Notes under the pieces: generated by a model
Told to the model about the DNA's origin: nothing
The model's input: the letters and a program-made list of their open reading frames with translations, nothing else
The model's database searches: none
Position numbers and translations under genes: made by a program
Shown here: one piece after another, positions 11,801-23,149 of the stretch
Layout of the letters: every line of letters begins with the position of its first letter
How positions within the stretch are numbered: the first letter of the stretch is position 1
NCBI GenBank assembly: GCA_949592205.1
Contig: CATIUR010000001.1
Coordinates: forward strand, 243,090,250-243,154,249
Direction: 5' to 3'
Length of the DNA stretch: 64,000 nucleotides
Source: Helichrysum umbraculigerum
Taxonomy: Eukaryota > Streptophyta > Magnoliopsida > Asterales > Asteraceae

Positions 11801-13586
11801 TTTTATTACACTTTATTACACTTTAAAACAAGAAAGAAAAGAAAAAAAAAAGGTGGAACCCACCTCAAAGCTCGATTTTTAGCCTGTGTTTTCCTCCAGA
11901 ACGCCCCAAAAATCGCCGCCGAGAACACCCCGATGTTGGCGTTCAGAGGCGTTCTCGGCCCCCACACAGCCCCACGCTGCCCCACTCCGAATGGTCTAAG
12001 AATGGTGTTGATAAATATTCTCTAATTAAGACATCAAAATGACACAAAAATTAAATATGTAATACTCCATCCGTCCCAGTCAAAGTGTCTTTTTTGACTG
12101 AGCACAAAGTTTAAGGATTCTCAATTAATTACATTTTCAACAATCAAATATCATATATACCTATTAAAATCCTTTTTGATTCGTTGAAATAAGAAATGGA
12201 TACTTGAAATGGGACAACTAAAAATTAGAAATATAGACATTTCGAGTAGGATGGAGGGAGTGCTATTCACCAGAGCATCTTAAATTAAATTCGGTGTAAC
12301 ACTATTCATCGCATCATATTTTAATAGTACATATATAAGTAATCAAAACTAAAAACTAAGAATTAGGTTATAAAAAAAGTAAATTACTAGAACAAGCTAA
12401 TTGAGATTTTTAAAATTAATTCCACACTGAAAATGGTTTTATTTTTTTTTATTATTATTAGCTTTTAACTAATTGTTACCAATCGGTTAGTTAAGTGCAA
12501 AATTTAAAATATATTAATTGAATTGTTAACTAATATCAATTAAGTGTCACATAATTGAAATAATCTTAATTTTAATTTAGTGAAAATACCTCAATTTACA
12601 GGAGTCCAAAAGTCATTTAACAAAATCCCCACTTTCTCCAACGTTTTTGATATTTAAATATCTCAAAAAGGCAAGTCACTTTCGACGAATTTTTTTTTTT
12701 TTTTCCGTTTTTTTGGTGGGTTTTAAAAACAACTATCAAATGTGATAGTAACAACTATCACATATATGGATTGTCTCACATAAGTGTCCAATACTATGTT
12801 TGAACCAATCGAAGGAGATTTTATTGGGTAAATTTGTTATTTAATTGGTGAAAAATGTAGTTATTGAAGAATCCTAAAACTATGTGAAAAGTCAAAGTGG
12901 ACACTTTTGACTGGGACGGAGGTAGTATTAAATTGTACAATTTGTAAAACCCACAAGAAAATGAAAAAATTTAAAATAGTCGACAGTATATCATGTGAGA
13001 TGTTTGATCGAAGAAAAAAAAAACACTGATTTTATAGTGCAAGTAACACGAACGGAGAAATCATTTGTTGTAGGTTGAGTTTATATAATTATCGATTTCT
13101 CATTTAAAAGATAATGAATTGTTGTAATGTAGTCAAGTAACACGAACGGAGAAATCATTTGTCCATCAAAGCTTAGTTTTTTTTTTTTTTTTTTAATGAT
13201 GATAAGTTAACTAACTATATAGATTTTGCATTTTAAAAGCTATTTATATATATTGCTACAAACCTAAAATTCATGTTACATTGTTGCAGTCATGTACGAA
13301 AGTTGCAGTTGACTTTGTTTCACCAGAAAACATACAAGAATGCATAAGACTGACGGATGAGTTCCGCAAGCTTCCAAGAGATCACAAGGCCAGGGAAGAC
13401 AAACTAGAGGTAATTAACATAAAATCTCTTAACTGTCATCATATCATATTCTTTAATAAATTAAAATGGGAAACAAAATGTGTGTTAATGTTGCAGATAA
13501 AGAAAATGGTCCTGCATGCTATGAACAAAGCTCTTACTGATTTTGAGGAATTGGTAGCCTCCAAGAACTGCTGTTTGTTCAGATGA
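2939..13586 (+). CDS. JmjC-domain lysine demethylase, KDM3/JHDM2 (plant JMJ25-like) family
   Basis: Spliced by eye as 2939-3702, 3812-3905, 3989-4121, 4209-4272, 4357-5050, 5140-5469, 5555-5866, 5956-6028, 6109-6194, 13290-13409 and 13497-13586: 2760 nt, 919 residues, all introns GT-AG and the frame kept throughout. An acidic run (about residues 95-110) and basic patches suggest a nuclear protein. A RING-like Cys module starts with CHQC at about 225 and continues through CPFC and CNCNSC. A second Cys-rich stretch spans about 352-385. The JmjC domain spans about 525-890. The Fe(II) ligands are seen as H687-C-D689 and H844 (in GCPHQVRN), so the catalytic triad is intact. Plant members of this family remove mono- and dimethyl groups from H3K9 with 2-oxoglutarate and O2. 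Which paralogue this is (JMJ25/IBM1, JMJ26, JMJ29 type) cannot be settled here. The last two exons lie 7.1 kb downstream of the rest. Confidence 0.9.
8768..8804. repeat. AT dinucleotide microsatellite
   Basis: A pure TA/AT run borders the left side of the foldback element that follows. A second TA run, at about 9500-9520, borders its right side. Confidence 0.9.
8806..9500. mobile_element. Foldback/MITE-like element between two TA runs
   Basis: The region from 8955 (TGATCAAGAGGGAAGTGC, then AAGCGTTAGTATGCATCA and AAGCATATTAC) is repeated in inverse order at 9423-9492. Inner blocks containing AATCAAAATCGATGCTAT and the TTAATATGCAT family also pair across a centre near 9230. The outermost left sequence (GGGATCAAAAAAGAAG) resembles the right end too. 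Noncoding; the exact borders are uncertain. Confidence 0.6.
8861..8937. repeat. Perfect 34-bp palindrome with 9-nt loop
   Basis: The arm 8861-8894 is the exact reverse complement of 8904-8937, separated by 9 nt. It sits inside the left part of the larger foldback element within intron 9. Confidence 0.9.
10229..10530. mobile_element. 300-bp near-palindromic MITE with 10-bp target duplication
   Basis: The two halves (about 10230-10360 and 10395-10529) are near-perfect inverted copies, starting GGTAAAGTATCTGG and ending CCAGATACTTTACC. The flanks repeat TAAGTTGGAG at 10219-10228 and 10531-10540. A 9-11 bp duplication with long inverted repeats is typical of Mutator-like (MULE) MITEs. Apparent ORFs here are by-products of the palindrome. 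Confidence 0.85.
11700..11996. mobile_element. Tourist-like (PIF/Harbinger) MITE
   Basis: The ends GACCATTTGAAGTGG and CCACTCCGAATGGTC form imperfect terminal inverted repeats flanked by TAA on both sides (11697-11699, 11997-11999). A 3-bp TAA/TTA duplication is the PIF/Harbinger hallmark. The terminal parts are GC-rich against an AT-rich centre. Noncoding. Confidence 0.8.
12065..12260. mobile_element. Stowaway MITE
   Basis: The left end is CTCCATCCGTCCCAGTC after TA. The right end is GGATGGAGGGAG followed by TG in place of TA. These are classic Tc1/mariner MITE termini. Noncoding, in intron 9. Confidence 0.8.
12887..12925. mobile_element. Stowaway right-end fragment
   Basis: TTTTGACTGGGACGGAGGTAG followed by TA matches the inverted terminus of the Stowaway element 600 bp upstream. 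No left end could be paired with it, so it is probably a remnant. Confidence 0.55.
13040..13162. repeat. 29-bp direct repeat, two copies 94 bp apart
   Basis: Positions 13040-13068 and 13134-13162 are identical, starting CAAGTAACACGAACGG. They lie shortly before exon 10 of the JmjC gene. Confidence 0.85.
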
Positions 13587-13969
13587 TAAGAATGCTCGTT
13601 TTCATGTTTTGTTGAGCGATACAGATGCAATCATATCGTATCGATCGAATTACATTAGCAAGTAGCGTTATTAAACGAATGATGCATAGAGCTCTTATAT
13701 GCTTTTATATAATAACTGAAGATTATTTTTTCACAAATCTAGTAATTCTTGGAGCAGGAGATAGATTTACTATTTGGATTGTATGTAAAAGACAATCCAT
13801 TAATTTAACGAAATGGAGGAGGTTTCAGTGTTTAACCAAAGAAATGTAATGAATTAGTATGTCTGATAGTATATATATATATGTACATCCACCTTATTTC
13901 TTTTAGACAGGAAATATATAGATTTTGTAAATAAACAGTACACTATAGGGGTTTCTACACTATATTCAA
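13587..13969 (+). other. Probable 3' UTR and downstream sequence of the JmjC gene
   Basis: After the TGA at 13584-13586 the sequence is AT-rich. AATAAA-like signals occur near 13930. I see no further coding exon, and the poly(A) site cannot be fixed by eye. Confidence 0.45.
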
Positions 13970-14774
13970 CTAGTAGTTAACCCAGGCGTTGCCCAACTTA
14001 ATTGCTGCCATAAAGAAAACATTATAATTGTAAAGTTTATTTATTTTCTGTAACATCTTATAAATTATATATAAGAAACATGGTTATGATGTCATCAATT
14101 TAAAATTGTTAATAAGTCAATTGAGTCCCTCAATTATACTAACTTTTTAAATAAAACCCCTTAAGTGTTAAATTATTAATAAAAAGAGATGAAAATAATT
14201 AATATTTTATTTTATACACCTTATCATCGAGCTTGTATACAAGCCGTGAACGGACGCTTCTTAAGATAACTTTTTAATTCTAAATTTAAAGAAAGTTAAA
14301 TTTATTTGTTAATATTTGTTATTTTATTTATTTAGTTAAATTTGTAATTTATCTAATCTAATAAAACAGCGAACTTTTTTTGTTAATATTGATAAAACAA
14401 AGAAACTTTTTTGTTAATATTTGTTATTTTATTATTATTTATCTTATTTATCGATATTTTTAATTTATTTAATTTAATAAAACAACGAATTCTTTATCAT
14501 ATATAAAACGATTCAACTTTATCATGTATAAGATGTTCGTTCTTATTTGTTGATGCTGCTTGTTCTCTTTTTTCCGGTGACCGTTGTCCAGTCAGTTGCG
14601 TTTCCTATGTTTTCTCTCTCCATAATTCAAGATACTAAAAAACTCACATGTATTCGACCCGAAAATTTGCTAGTTTGTTAATGAAATCGCCTTTATAAAA
14701 AAAAAAGATGTTCGTTCTTATAAAACCACATAAATATTCAAGGGTCCGTGTGTATACACGGGTATGAGGTCTAG
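13970..14774. mobile_element. Helitron-like sequence with two outward-facing 3' ends
   Basis: At 14746-14774 a hairpin (CCGTGTGTATACACGG) is followed by GTATGAGGTCTAG and then T, the Helitron 3' terminus pattern. At 13969-13997 the mirror image occurs: A, then CTAGTAGTTAACCCAGGCGTTGCCC, i.e. a CTAG-T end on the minus strand. Both elements would extend inward. The interior repeats TTTGTTAATATTTGTTATTT and AATAAAACARCGAA. No Rep/helicase coding is seen, so they would be non-autonomous. Confidence 0.55.
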
Positions 14775-15332
14775 TAATAGTATATAAGAATAAGGTAGTT
14801 AAGTAAGATATAGACATGACAGTCATGTATATATACTTGTATATAGTTTAAGTGAAAAATTATATACGGGATGAAACAAATATAAGATTTTGAATAATAC
14901 AAATGGTTCAATGTATTCACCTTTAATTGTATATAACCAACTGAGAATGAGAGATATATAATTGTATAGCATAAGATATTGGGGTGGTTGGTTTAATTAG
15001 CTAAGAAAATAATAATAATCTTTTCTATACATTATAAGAAAAATCTTGAAAGAATAATAGTCATTAGATATAAATCAACAATAAAATATCTAACCCTTAA
15101 TTTAATTAATGACATACTTAATCCCATTTTTTTGTGTGATTAAAGACTAATATGTCATTCTAAATTTATAATATACTCCCTTCTATATTTACAATCATTT
15201 GTTTTTTCCTTAATTGTAGATCACTCCTCCACATATTTTATGAAAAAATTAATGTAATAACTACAAAATTTCCATAATTCAAACTATTCATACAATTTTC
15301 TTTTTTTTTTTTTTCCTAAAAAGCCTAAATAC
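14775..15332. other. AT-rich intergenic, nothing recognised
   Basis: No gene or complete repeat is seen. A TACTCCCTTCTAT motif at about 15174 could be one Stowaway end, but no partner was found. Confidence 0.5.
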
Positions 15333-18105
15333 TGTAACACCCAAAATTTTATAAGTTTGCGCTTTTAAATTTATAAGAGATAAATTATTAATATCATTTA
15401 ATATTGAGCAATTACATTCTTATTGAGCTAGGAATTTTAATTTAGAGAAAATGAGCCTTAAAATTTAAAAACTTTAATACCGAGATTAGAGGGTTGAAAA
15501 ATGACAATAGTCCAAACTAGCTTACAATTAAATAAACCCCCCCTCAAATAATTGAGGGGGATGGCTTCCATCCTTGTCTGGAACAAGAGAAAAGAGAGAG
15601 CGGTCGAGCAGAGGCAAGAACAAGAAGAAGAATCGCCAAATCGAGCCTATATTCTCGAAGATAAAGAGTAATTTTTACGTATTCGTAATCCCTGAAGTAA
15701 GCTCTATCCATATCAACCTTCAGTTTCATGATTTGTTGATCTTAGGGTGAACTCCAAATTTGGGTTTTTGAAGAAAAGAGTGATATTTAGACATATTAGT
15801 GTTAGATGAAGTTGGTTTAACACAAATGAGTCATTTATACGTAAAAGAGATGAGTTTGTAGCTTGATTCTATATTTTTAAGATTTTGGTTAACTAGAGAG
15901 GTTTATTGATGATGAAGATAATCATAAATTGTTGTTATTGTGTTGATACGATAAAAAGAGAAATTAATTGTAATTATGCATATTAACTTCTTTGAGAAAA
16001 TGCTAAATTGTTTGATTGGTGCTAGTGAAACCTTTGAAAATGAAGCATACGAATTTAAGATGGATTGTTGAGAATTGATTATCATTGAGTTGATATTTTG
16101 GATTGATTAGAGAATAAGGAATTAAATATGAAAATTCTAGTAGATTGAGTCGAGTGTAACTTATGTGGATGTATGACTAATTGTCATTGTTGATATATTA
16201 TATGAGAAAGGAGTATGAGTGATTAATTGTGAAAAATGTTGTTTGGAGTCACAACGTTTGGATTGGTATTGAATGATTGTGTATGTGATGAATGATTAGG
16301 TGATAATCAAGTCGGAAAAGTTGCTAATCCTTCTTCAAATCGAGTTCGAGGTAAGTAATGGTCCCTTGAGTTTGATGCCAATGTTCGTCTTATGTATATA
16401 AATAACAAGATTTTAAAAGAGGCTAATTGACGAGTAAATGGTGGAATTCAAGGGTGACATTGAGTCTTGCGAAACCTCAATGATTATGCCTTGACACCAT
16501 GAGGTTGGACTCTTTGAGTCAATAAAATGAGTGGATTAGCTAAGTAGTGCCAAAGAGAAATAGTGCATTAGCTCAAAAATAACGAGGTTGGATTGAGTAT
16601 TATAGAGTTAGTTATATATTCATTGTTAATGAGTTGATATTTACCTTGAGATATTGATATTGTTGAGAATCAGTTGACATTATTGATGAGTTGTCAATGT
16701 TGATAAAGAGTTTGATTTAAATTGTTGATTCATGTATTGAAAGAGGAAACTAACCATTTGGACCCTTGGGTGTCCAAATGGGTCAACATGTCATTTTGAG
16801 TCAATTTAGAGGTGAGGTTACCTTATTGCTAAATTCTTAGTCACTATGAGTAAATGAGCGTGTTGGTAAACGGTTGTAAACCCTAACCTTTGATTTGGGT
16901 CGCGAGTGTCCAAATGGGTCATGAATGTGACTATGAGCTAAAATGAGTTGAACTAGTGGTGTGACCCCTTAATTAGTTGCAAGCCTCAAACTTAAATTAA
17001 GTTGTTTGTGATGTAGGCAAAATGTGTAAACCGGATTGCATATGGGTTGCAATGTGGTCGTCTCCAAAAATGGTCCAAAATGGCCATTATTTAGTCCTAC
17101 GTCCAAATTCATCATCTTTGTGAAATTTGGAAAAAATGGAAACATTCATGTTGGTATTGTGGAGGTGTCCAAAAAGTTTCGAGTCATATTCTAAACGAGT
17201 AAAAAGTTATGCGCGTTTGAATTTGGTCAGAAATCTGAGTTTTGCTGAGTTTCAGATTTGTGCATGAGTACGCGATCCCAGAAATTTTTCAGGATCGTGT
17301 ATGGTAGTGCATTTTTGTCACAGTAGGATTCCTTTGTACATACGTGATCCCACCTCTTTCCAGGATCGCGTATTATAGTGAAAAATGAAAATTTTAGTTT
17401 TAAAAGCTTGTTTCAACTATGAAAATTTATTAAAGATCAAATATACAAATGTGGTAATCGTGGGACATTGTCAAGAGTGTGATAAACCGAAATTATGTCA
17501 TGAGAATTACTTTCGATATATAAATTATATTTGTTGATTATACTGCAATATAAGAGTTTATATCACAGATGAATTATTTAATGGTATTGGATAAATCCCT
17601 TGATTGTGATCAATATTGCATAGTAGTTGGGTCACTTGCTTGTGATCGACATTTGTTGTAATTAATCTTTCGAGTAAGATTAATATCTCTTTATTAGAGT
17701 TGATCATTTGTGTATGATCAAGATTGTTATGGTTTATAAATTGAGAATGAGGTTGTACATTATTATTGAGATTATGGTAGAGTTCACCATTACTTACTAA
17801 GCATTATTGCTTACTCTATTACCGTTGTTGTTGTGATGTAGGTAATTACGGGATACTGGTATCACTTTGGGACGAGGACCCGAGGATGACTTTTAGTGGG
17901 GCTTACTGAAAGATTAGTAAGTCAATCCTTTATTTAATCATGCTCTATACAGAGAAAACCCCATTTGTATACTTGTAGATCAATTGAGAATGGTTCACTT
18001 TTGCCTGAGAAATGTTTGTATAATTTTTTGAGAACTATGAGTATAAATAAAAGAGTGATACTTTTGTATTGAGTTTATAAAAAAAAAAAAAAATGGGGCG
18101 TTTCA
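15333..18105 (+). mobile_element. Long LTR of a Tekay-like Ty3/gypsy element (LTR D)
   Basis: It begins TGTAACACCCAAAAT and ends GGGGCGTTTCA (TG...CA), typical of Tekay/Del chromovirus LTRs, and is followed two bases later by a tRNA-iMet primer-binding site. It is 2773 bp long. It carries two CGCGATCC/GGATCGCG inverted motif pairs (17269-17301 and 17340-17373) shared with LTR C. No matching 3' LTR is found to the right, so the element is truncated. Confidence 0.75.
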
Positions 18106-18850
18106 AGTTGGTATTAGAGCTATGGTTTAAGGGATTCGAGTATCCACCATTAGTGGGTAATTGGACTTAGACCTTTAAATTTATTGTTTGAGCATGATTT
18201 AGAGCATTTTATTGTGATATCTGTTGTTGAGTAGTTAGCGAGTCGTTGGAAACTTATGAGTTGAGATGTCATGTGAAGGCTTTAGGGACGTATAATGTGG
18301 TGTGATAATTATCGCGTTTGGCCAACGTAATACTCATCACATGCCATTATATGGAACTTTGGAAGTCACATGATGTCGAGAGGATTAAGTCGAGACGATT
18401 CCTAAGCTAGAGGTGATTAAGAGTAGACTTTATCTACATGATTGAGTCATAATGAGTCTTAACTAATTGAGTTAAAAAGAGTAGAGATAAACTATGCGCG
18501 AAATATATTAAACGAGTATAGAGGAAAGTGTTACGTTTACTCTCAATACTAAAATGAGTAATGTGATTTAAATGAGAAATGGTTGACAAGCAGTAATGAT
18601 TGAGAAAATGAGTAAAAGGGGTTATATAACGAGATATATGTATATACTAAGAGGTTAATATCAGAGGAAGTGTATGAAGTGTATCATAAACATGCGAATG
18701 AGAGCTATTATTTTACGAAATCATGAGATGTGAAATTTAAAGAGAAATGATTAAACGACATTTGAGTATGTCATGAGAGTATGAGTAGGATGGGGGATTC
18801 AGGGATAACAATGAGTAGGATGGTGAAAATTTTATAATGTCATTAATATC
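18106..18850 (+). mobile_element. Primer-binding site and truncated leader of element D
   Basis: TTGGTATTAGAGC at 18108-18120 is a one-mismatch complement of the initiator-tRNA-Met 3' end. The following ~700 bp is noncoding leader-like sequence. No gag, pol or second LTR follows, and the right border is approximate. Confidence 0.6.
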
Positions 18851-19074
18851 TTAATTTTTTTCGTATTTTACATAAAATTACTTGTGAGAGTGACTGCCTA
18901 TACTGCCCCTGACTCCGACACTTACTTCTAGTGCAATGATGGAGATCTTTATGTTGACATTAAAGTTTGGCATAAAGATCCCAATATAGATAAATGCATA
19001 GCAACATATATGGTCTTGTAGGGTGATGTACTTTCGTTGTCATTTTGGTCTTTGATTCGGTTGTGGTTAGGTTA

Positions 19075-19256
19075 TGGGTGGTGATTTGTACACACAATTT
19101 TTTTGCCATACACCACTAAAATATATTTTTAGACCTTTTTACCCCTTGCAACTTAAAATTCTTCAAACACTCCTTCACAACTTCAAGGGTAAAAATGTCC
19201 TAAACATGATTTTGGTGGTGTATGGCAAAAAAGTGGTGGTGTACAAATCACTACCC
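19075..19256. mobile_element. hAT-type MITE
   Basis: The ends (TGGGTGGTGATTTGTACA and its near-complement ending CAAATCACTACCC) form long inverted repeats. The flanks repeat TTAGGTTA exactly at 19067-19074 and 19257-19264. An 8-bp duplication is the hAT hallmark. Noncoding, 182 bp. Confidence 0.85.
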
Positions 19257-19264
19257 TTAGGTTA

Positions 19265-21537
19265 TTGTAGGTTGTCATTCTAGAGTGGTCTTAGTTAATT
19301 GTTTGGTATTTGTGACATCAGGCATCTAGCTGGGTAATTTAACATTTACATTAATATATAAATGTAGTAAAAAAAATGGAAAAAGAATCACAAATGCCAT
19401 GTAGATTGTCTAACCTTTTGGTCTTCATTCTTGATCTCACATAACACCTTATATTCTTGTAAAGTGTTAATAAACTCCAATATCGACCGAGTCACACGCT
19501 CTGCAATGATAATAATACGTAGAATACAATGCCGAACTTACACCGCAAAACACCCTATATTCATCTTCCTTTGGATATCTTATTTGACCTATCATCGAAA
19601 GAATTCGTATAGCTTATTTCGGATTATAATTATGAAACCATTACCTCTCATTTAAGATTCTAGTAAACGAGTCATGTTTTTCCTGTTTAAGTTACTCGCG
19701 GAAGGTGAGTATTTGACTTAGATGTAAACAGCCTAAACAGGATATCTCCTTGATCATTTTCAAATGTTTCTACACTTTCTTTAGCCACTCAAAACTTTGC
19801 GACTAGTAAGATTTGAACCCAAGAATCTTATTTAAGAATTTCCTTGATATAAACTCATAACCATATAATAAATTAATTTTAATCATGAATAAAATTTACA
19901 AAACCCACAATTGTACCTTATCATAAACGTAATTTAGAGAATAGCACTGACCCCCTATGGTAAGGGTTCCTTTTTACTCGCAAGTAGAATTAACGCCGAA
20001 CAAATCACATATCTACAAATCAACCACATATGCCGAGGAAAAGATTCGTACCTCCGACCTATCGATCACACATGTGAAGTCTGGACGTTTGCGATAACGG
20101 TACCACAATTGGTAATTGTACCTTATCATAACCTCAGATCTAGATGAAAAAAAAAATAATTATTATAAATTTGAAAACCATTTTCCACATACCAAAATTC
20201 AAGATTCCACATATAATCTAAATCATCACCATATTCATGAACCAAATAATGAATAATTTGAGAAAACTTTTACAAATTTTACATCACACAAAAGGGGTAA
20301 AGGTTGAAGATATTAATGGTGAAAAGTTGTGGCTTTTAGGGTTAACATATAATTAGGCGATGATTAGGAAACTACCCTATTTTCCAACTTGTTAGGATAA
20401 TAATGGGCCTGTTGGGCTGATATATGTGGGCTTGAAAGATGCGGAAAACCTTATATGAACCGACATATATTCCAAAGTTTTATGATTTTATTTATGAACA
20501 AGGAATTTTTTTTATTTTAACCCAGAGTAAAACAACATTGTTAACGTAATCAATTATCGAACGAATACTGATACTGATGTTTATGTAGAGTACTAAACGG
20601 TATTTACCCCAAATTTGCTTTCAAAAAATTAAGAGGTAATGAAGTTTAAATATAACACAATAGTAAGTAGCATGTTGCATACACATTGCACAATAATTTT
20701 TTTTTACTTGTGTTAATCTTTTCTTTAAAAAAAAGATGGAGTAGTGATAAATCATTTTATTTCTTAGTTGTATACAATGTATTTCTATTTCAAATTATTA
20801 TAATTATCGGTGATAATTATTGTCAAAATCAGAATCGCGATCTTAAATTGACACAAATATAAATATGATAATCCTAGATCCATAACACGTCAGCCTACTA
20901 ACCCAAAATTCGACAATATTTTATGTTTTTCAGTTAAATGAGAATCTAAACGAGTCGACCACTAACTAAAAGTGATTTTAATTACCAAATGGTCATTGGC
21001 CTAACATTATTGTGTGGTGTACCTTCCAATTTAGGTTTGGGGTTCAAGTTTCGAGATGAGACAATCTCTCTTATCTATTAAAAGAGAGTGGATATTAACT
21101 AATCTTAGTACTCAAAAATTAATCATTGCCATATATGTTTTAGGTCAACCTAATCTAGACCATTGATTCAAAGTAATTTGATGATTTATTAAACTTTAAA
21201 ATAATTTACACATAAATCCCACTAATACCCTTATTAATTACATGTTTTGATTAGTCAACACACTCATTTAATACAATTAATTTTAATATTTAATGTCCTA
21301 ATTTAATAGTGTTTAAAATTCATCCTAATTTATTATCTATATTTTGTTTTTTACAGGATATACACCCACATTTTCAAAAGATGACAAAAGTATTCAGTTT
21401 AATTTCAATAGATGATATTTTTTTCAACTTAATTAAATTTACTCTAACCTATCAATCAAAATGAACGATTTTATTCATATGACCAAATTTACAGTCCTAA
21501 TAGTTTATTAAATATACCTACATATGTAATACCATTA

Positions 21538-21538
<1 letters not shown>
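19265..21538. other. Intergenic, no gene recognised
   Basis: AT-rich sequence with short unrelated ORFs only. Fragments such as GATTTGAACCCAAGAATC resemble debris of old retroelements. No domain is legible. Confidence 0.5.

Positions 21539-21630
<92 letters not shown>
21539..21630. repeat. ATT trinucleotide microsatellite
   Basis: About 30 uninterrupted TAT/ATT units. Confidence 0.95.
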
Positions 21631-21878
21631 CAGATTCAGATAATGATTTACAATTTGAATACTCGGTTAGTTTATATTATTTGTAGACGTTGTAGGTCTC
21701 CTTGTGTCATCAGATTCTACGAACATCGAAAGTGAAAACGGTTATGAAAAGAAGTCAATGCAAGTAACATTTTTATGCAGTATTATTAAGTATTACGTAT
21801 ATTATCTCTACAGCTATTCATTGTAGTTTGAAAACCTTACGTTGATCTCTAAATAATCGTAGGTTACTTAATGTGCTA

Positions 21879-22137
21879 CTACATTCGTCATAACATAATT
21901 GTCCAGTTTTGACTTTTTGAAGTCTTTCTTTTTCAGCTTTGACCTTAAATATTTTTGTTTGTGTTATATAATATTTGCTGAAAATTATACTAATGAAAAT
22001 ACATTTAAAAATGAATCCATTCATATATTTTGCATCAAGTATTATATAACACAAACAAAATAATAAAGGTCAAAGTTGAAAAAAAAAGTCTTCAAAAAGT
22101 TAAAACTGGACAATTATTTTGGGAAGGAGCTAGGTAG
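21879..22137. mobile_element. Stowaway-like MITE with long inverted arms
   Basis: The arms ATAATTGTCCAGTTTTGAC and its inverse, plus the block TTTGTTTGTGTTATATAAT, pair across a centre near 22010. Ends CTACATTCGTC and GAAGGAGCTAGGTAG lie inside TA dinucleotides. Noncoding. Confidence 0.65.
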
Positions 22138-22177
22138 TATTATCTAGACTTTGTAGTTCTTTATTTTTTTCTTGCAG

Positions 22178-22680
22178 GCATCGTCAAATGAATGCATTAA
22201 TTCTAATGCTGCGTACTCTCATGGTGTTCAAGAAGACCAATCCATGTTAGCCGAACAAAAGGTACACATAAAACTGTTAAGATTTTACAAAGGAATATCG
22301 CAGTGTAATTACTTTAATTAACTAATATACATTGATCTTTAGAAAAGAAAAAAAAAGAGGCGTGCACAGGTACTTAAAGCTGTGAAAAGGTGCAATTTTT
22401 AGACATAAGGTAACCTATTTGAATATTTACTTATTTAGTCATTCCACTTCTATTGATTTACATTTTATTGTTATGTATTTTCGATAATATGGATTATAAA
22501 AACTCCAACTTTGTTTATTATGTTTAATTGTTATCAATCTTATTATAAGTTGTTGATGTTGTAGAATTGTACCTGTGTTTATTAAAAAAATCTTTAGGAA
22601 TATTACAATCATCTGGAATAAAAATCAAGTAATATTTGAGAAACTTAAGGAGCTGGTCCATGAAGAGCTAAAGAAGGTAA
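22178..22680 (+). other. Exon-like blocks of unknown origin
   Basis: A TTTCTTGCAG acceptor precedes a frame (22178-22261) that ends in a GTACAC donor. A second open stretch near 22600-22676 would encode a charged helical segment ending before GTAAAT. They lie just upstream of the TGA-like pseudogene and may be its lost 5' exons or unrelated capture. I do not recognise them. Confidence 0.25.
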
Positions 22681-23149
22681 ATTTTTAAACATTTGTATCA
22701 TTAAAATAGTTTCTTTAGGGTAATTTTTGTATTCGATTTTATTTGTGTAACATTGATCCAAATTTTTTCACAGTAATTTGATGAACATAAGTATTGAACC
22801 AGATCGACCTCATAATTATAGCAGTATATTTTTCATCATACTAAAGCTCATATAGTGTTACGTATCACACTTTTGATGAAACCTATAAAGTAAACATAAT
22901 CATACATTGTATTATTAATAAATTTTTCACTAAAAGTGTTGTTTTCATAGTTTTACAAATTTATAATTAATAGTGTTATGTTATTATGTGTTTACTAAAA
23001 GTGTCATTAGAGTTTTCCACAAGTTATGGTCGTTGGTTAAAAGAACATTTAATATAGACGACTGAACTTAAGAAAGTAATTTACTCGGGACATACTGAGA
23101 GTCTAATTCAACCACATCTTGAAAAACATCTTTAAAGTTCAGTGAAATG

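Larger units (their letters stand above)
6195..13289 (+). other. Giant intron 9 of the JmjC gene
   Basis: The donor GTAAGT at 6195 and acceptor TTGTTGCAG ending at 13289 join NLQ to SCTKVAVDF in phase 0, the expected continuity of a KDM3-type JmjC domain. The other visible introns are only about 80-110 bp. The intron holds several MITE-type elements (listed separately). In 6195-8767 I see no intact gene, only AT-rich DNA and a stretch (7660-8000) rich in AAGCTTAT-like inverted motifs. 9501-10218, 10541-11696 and 12926-13289 also show nothing coding. Reading on from exon 9 without splicing reaches a stop at 6276-6278 after 27 codons. Confidence 0.85.

Noticed and set aside
19805..19850. tRNA-like fragment with GATTTGAACCC
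   Set aside because: No cloverleaf can be built around it. Such motifs are common in decayed retroelements.
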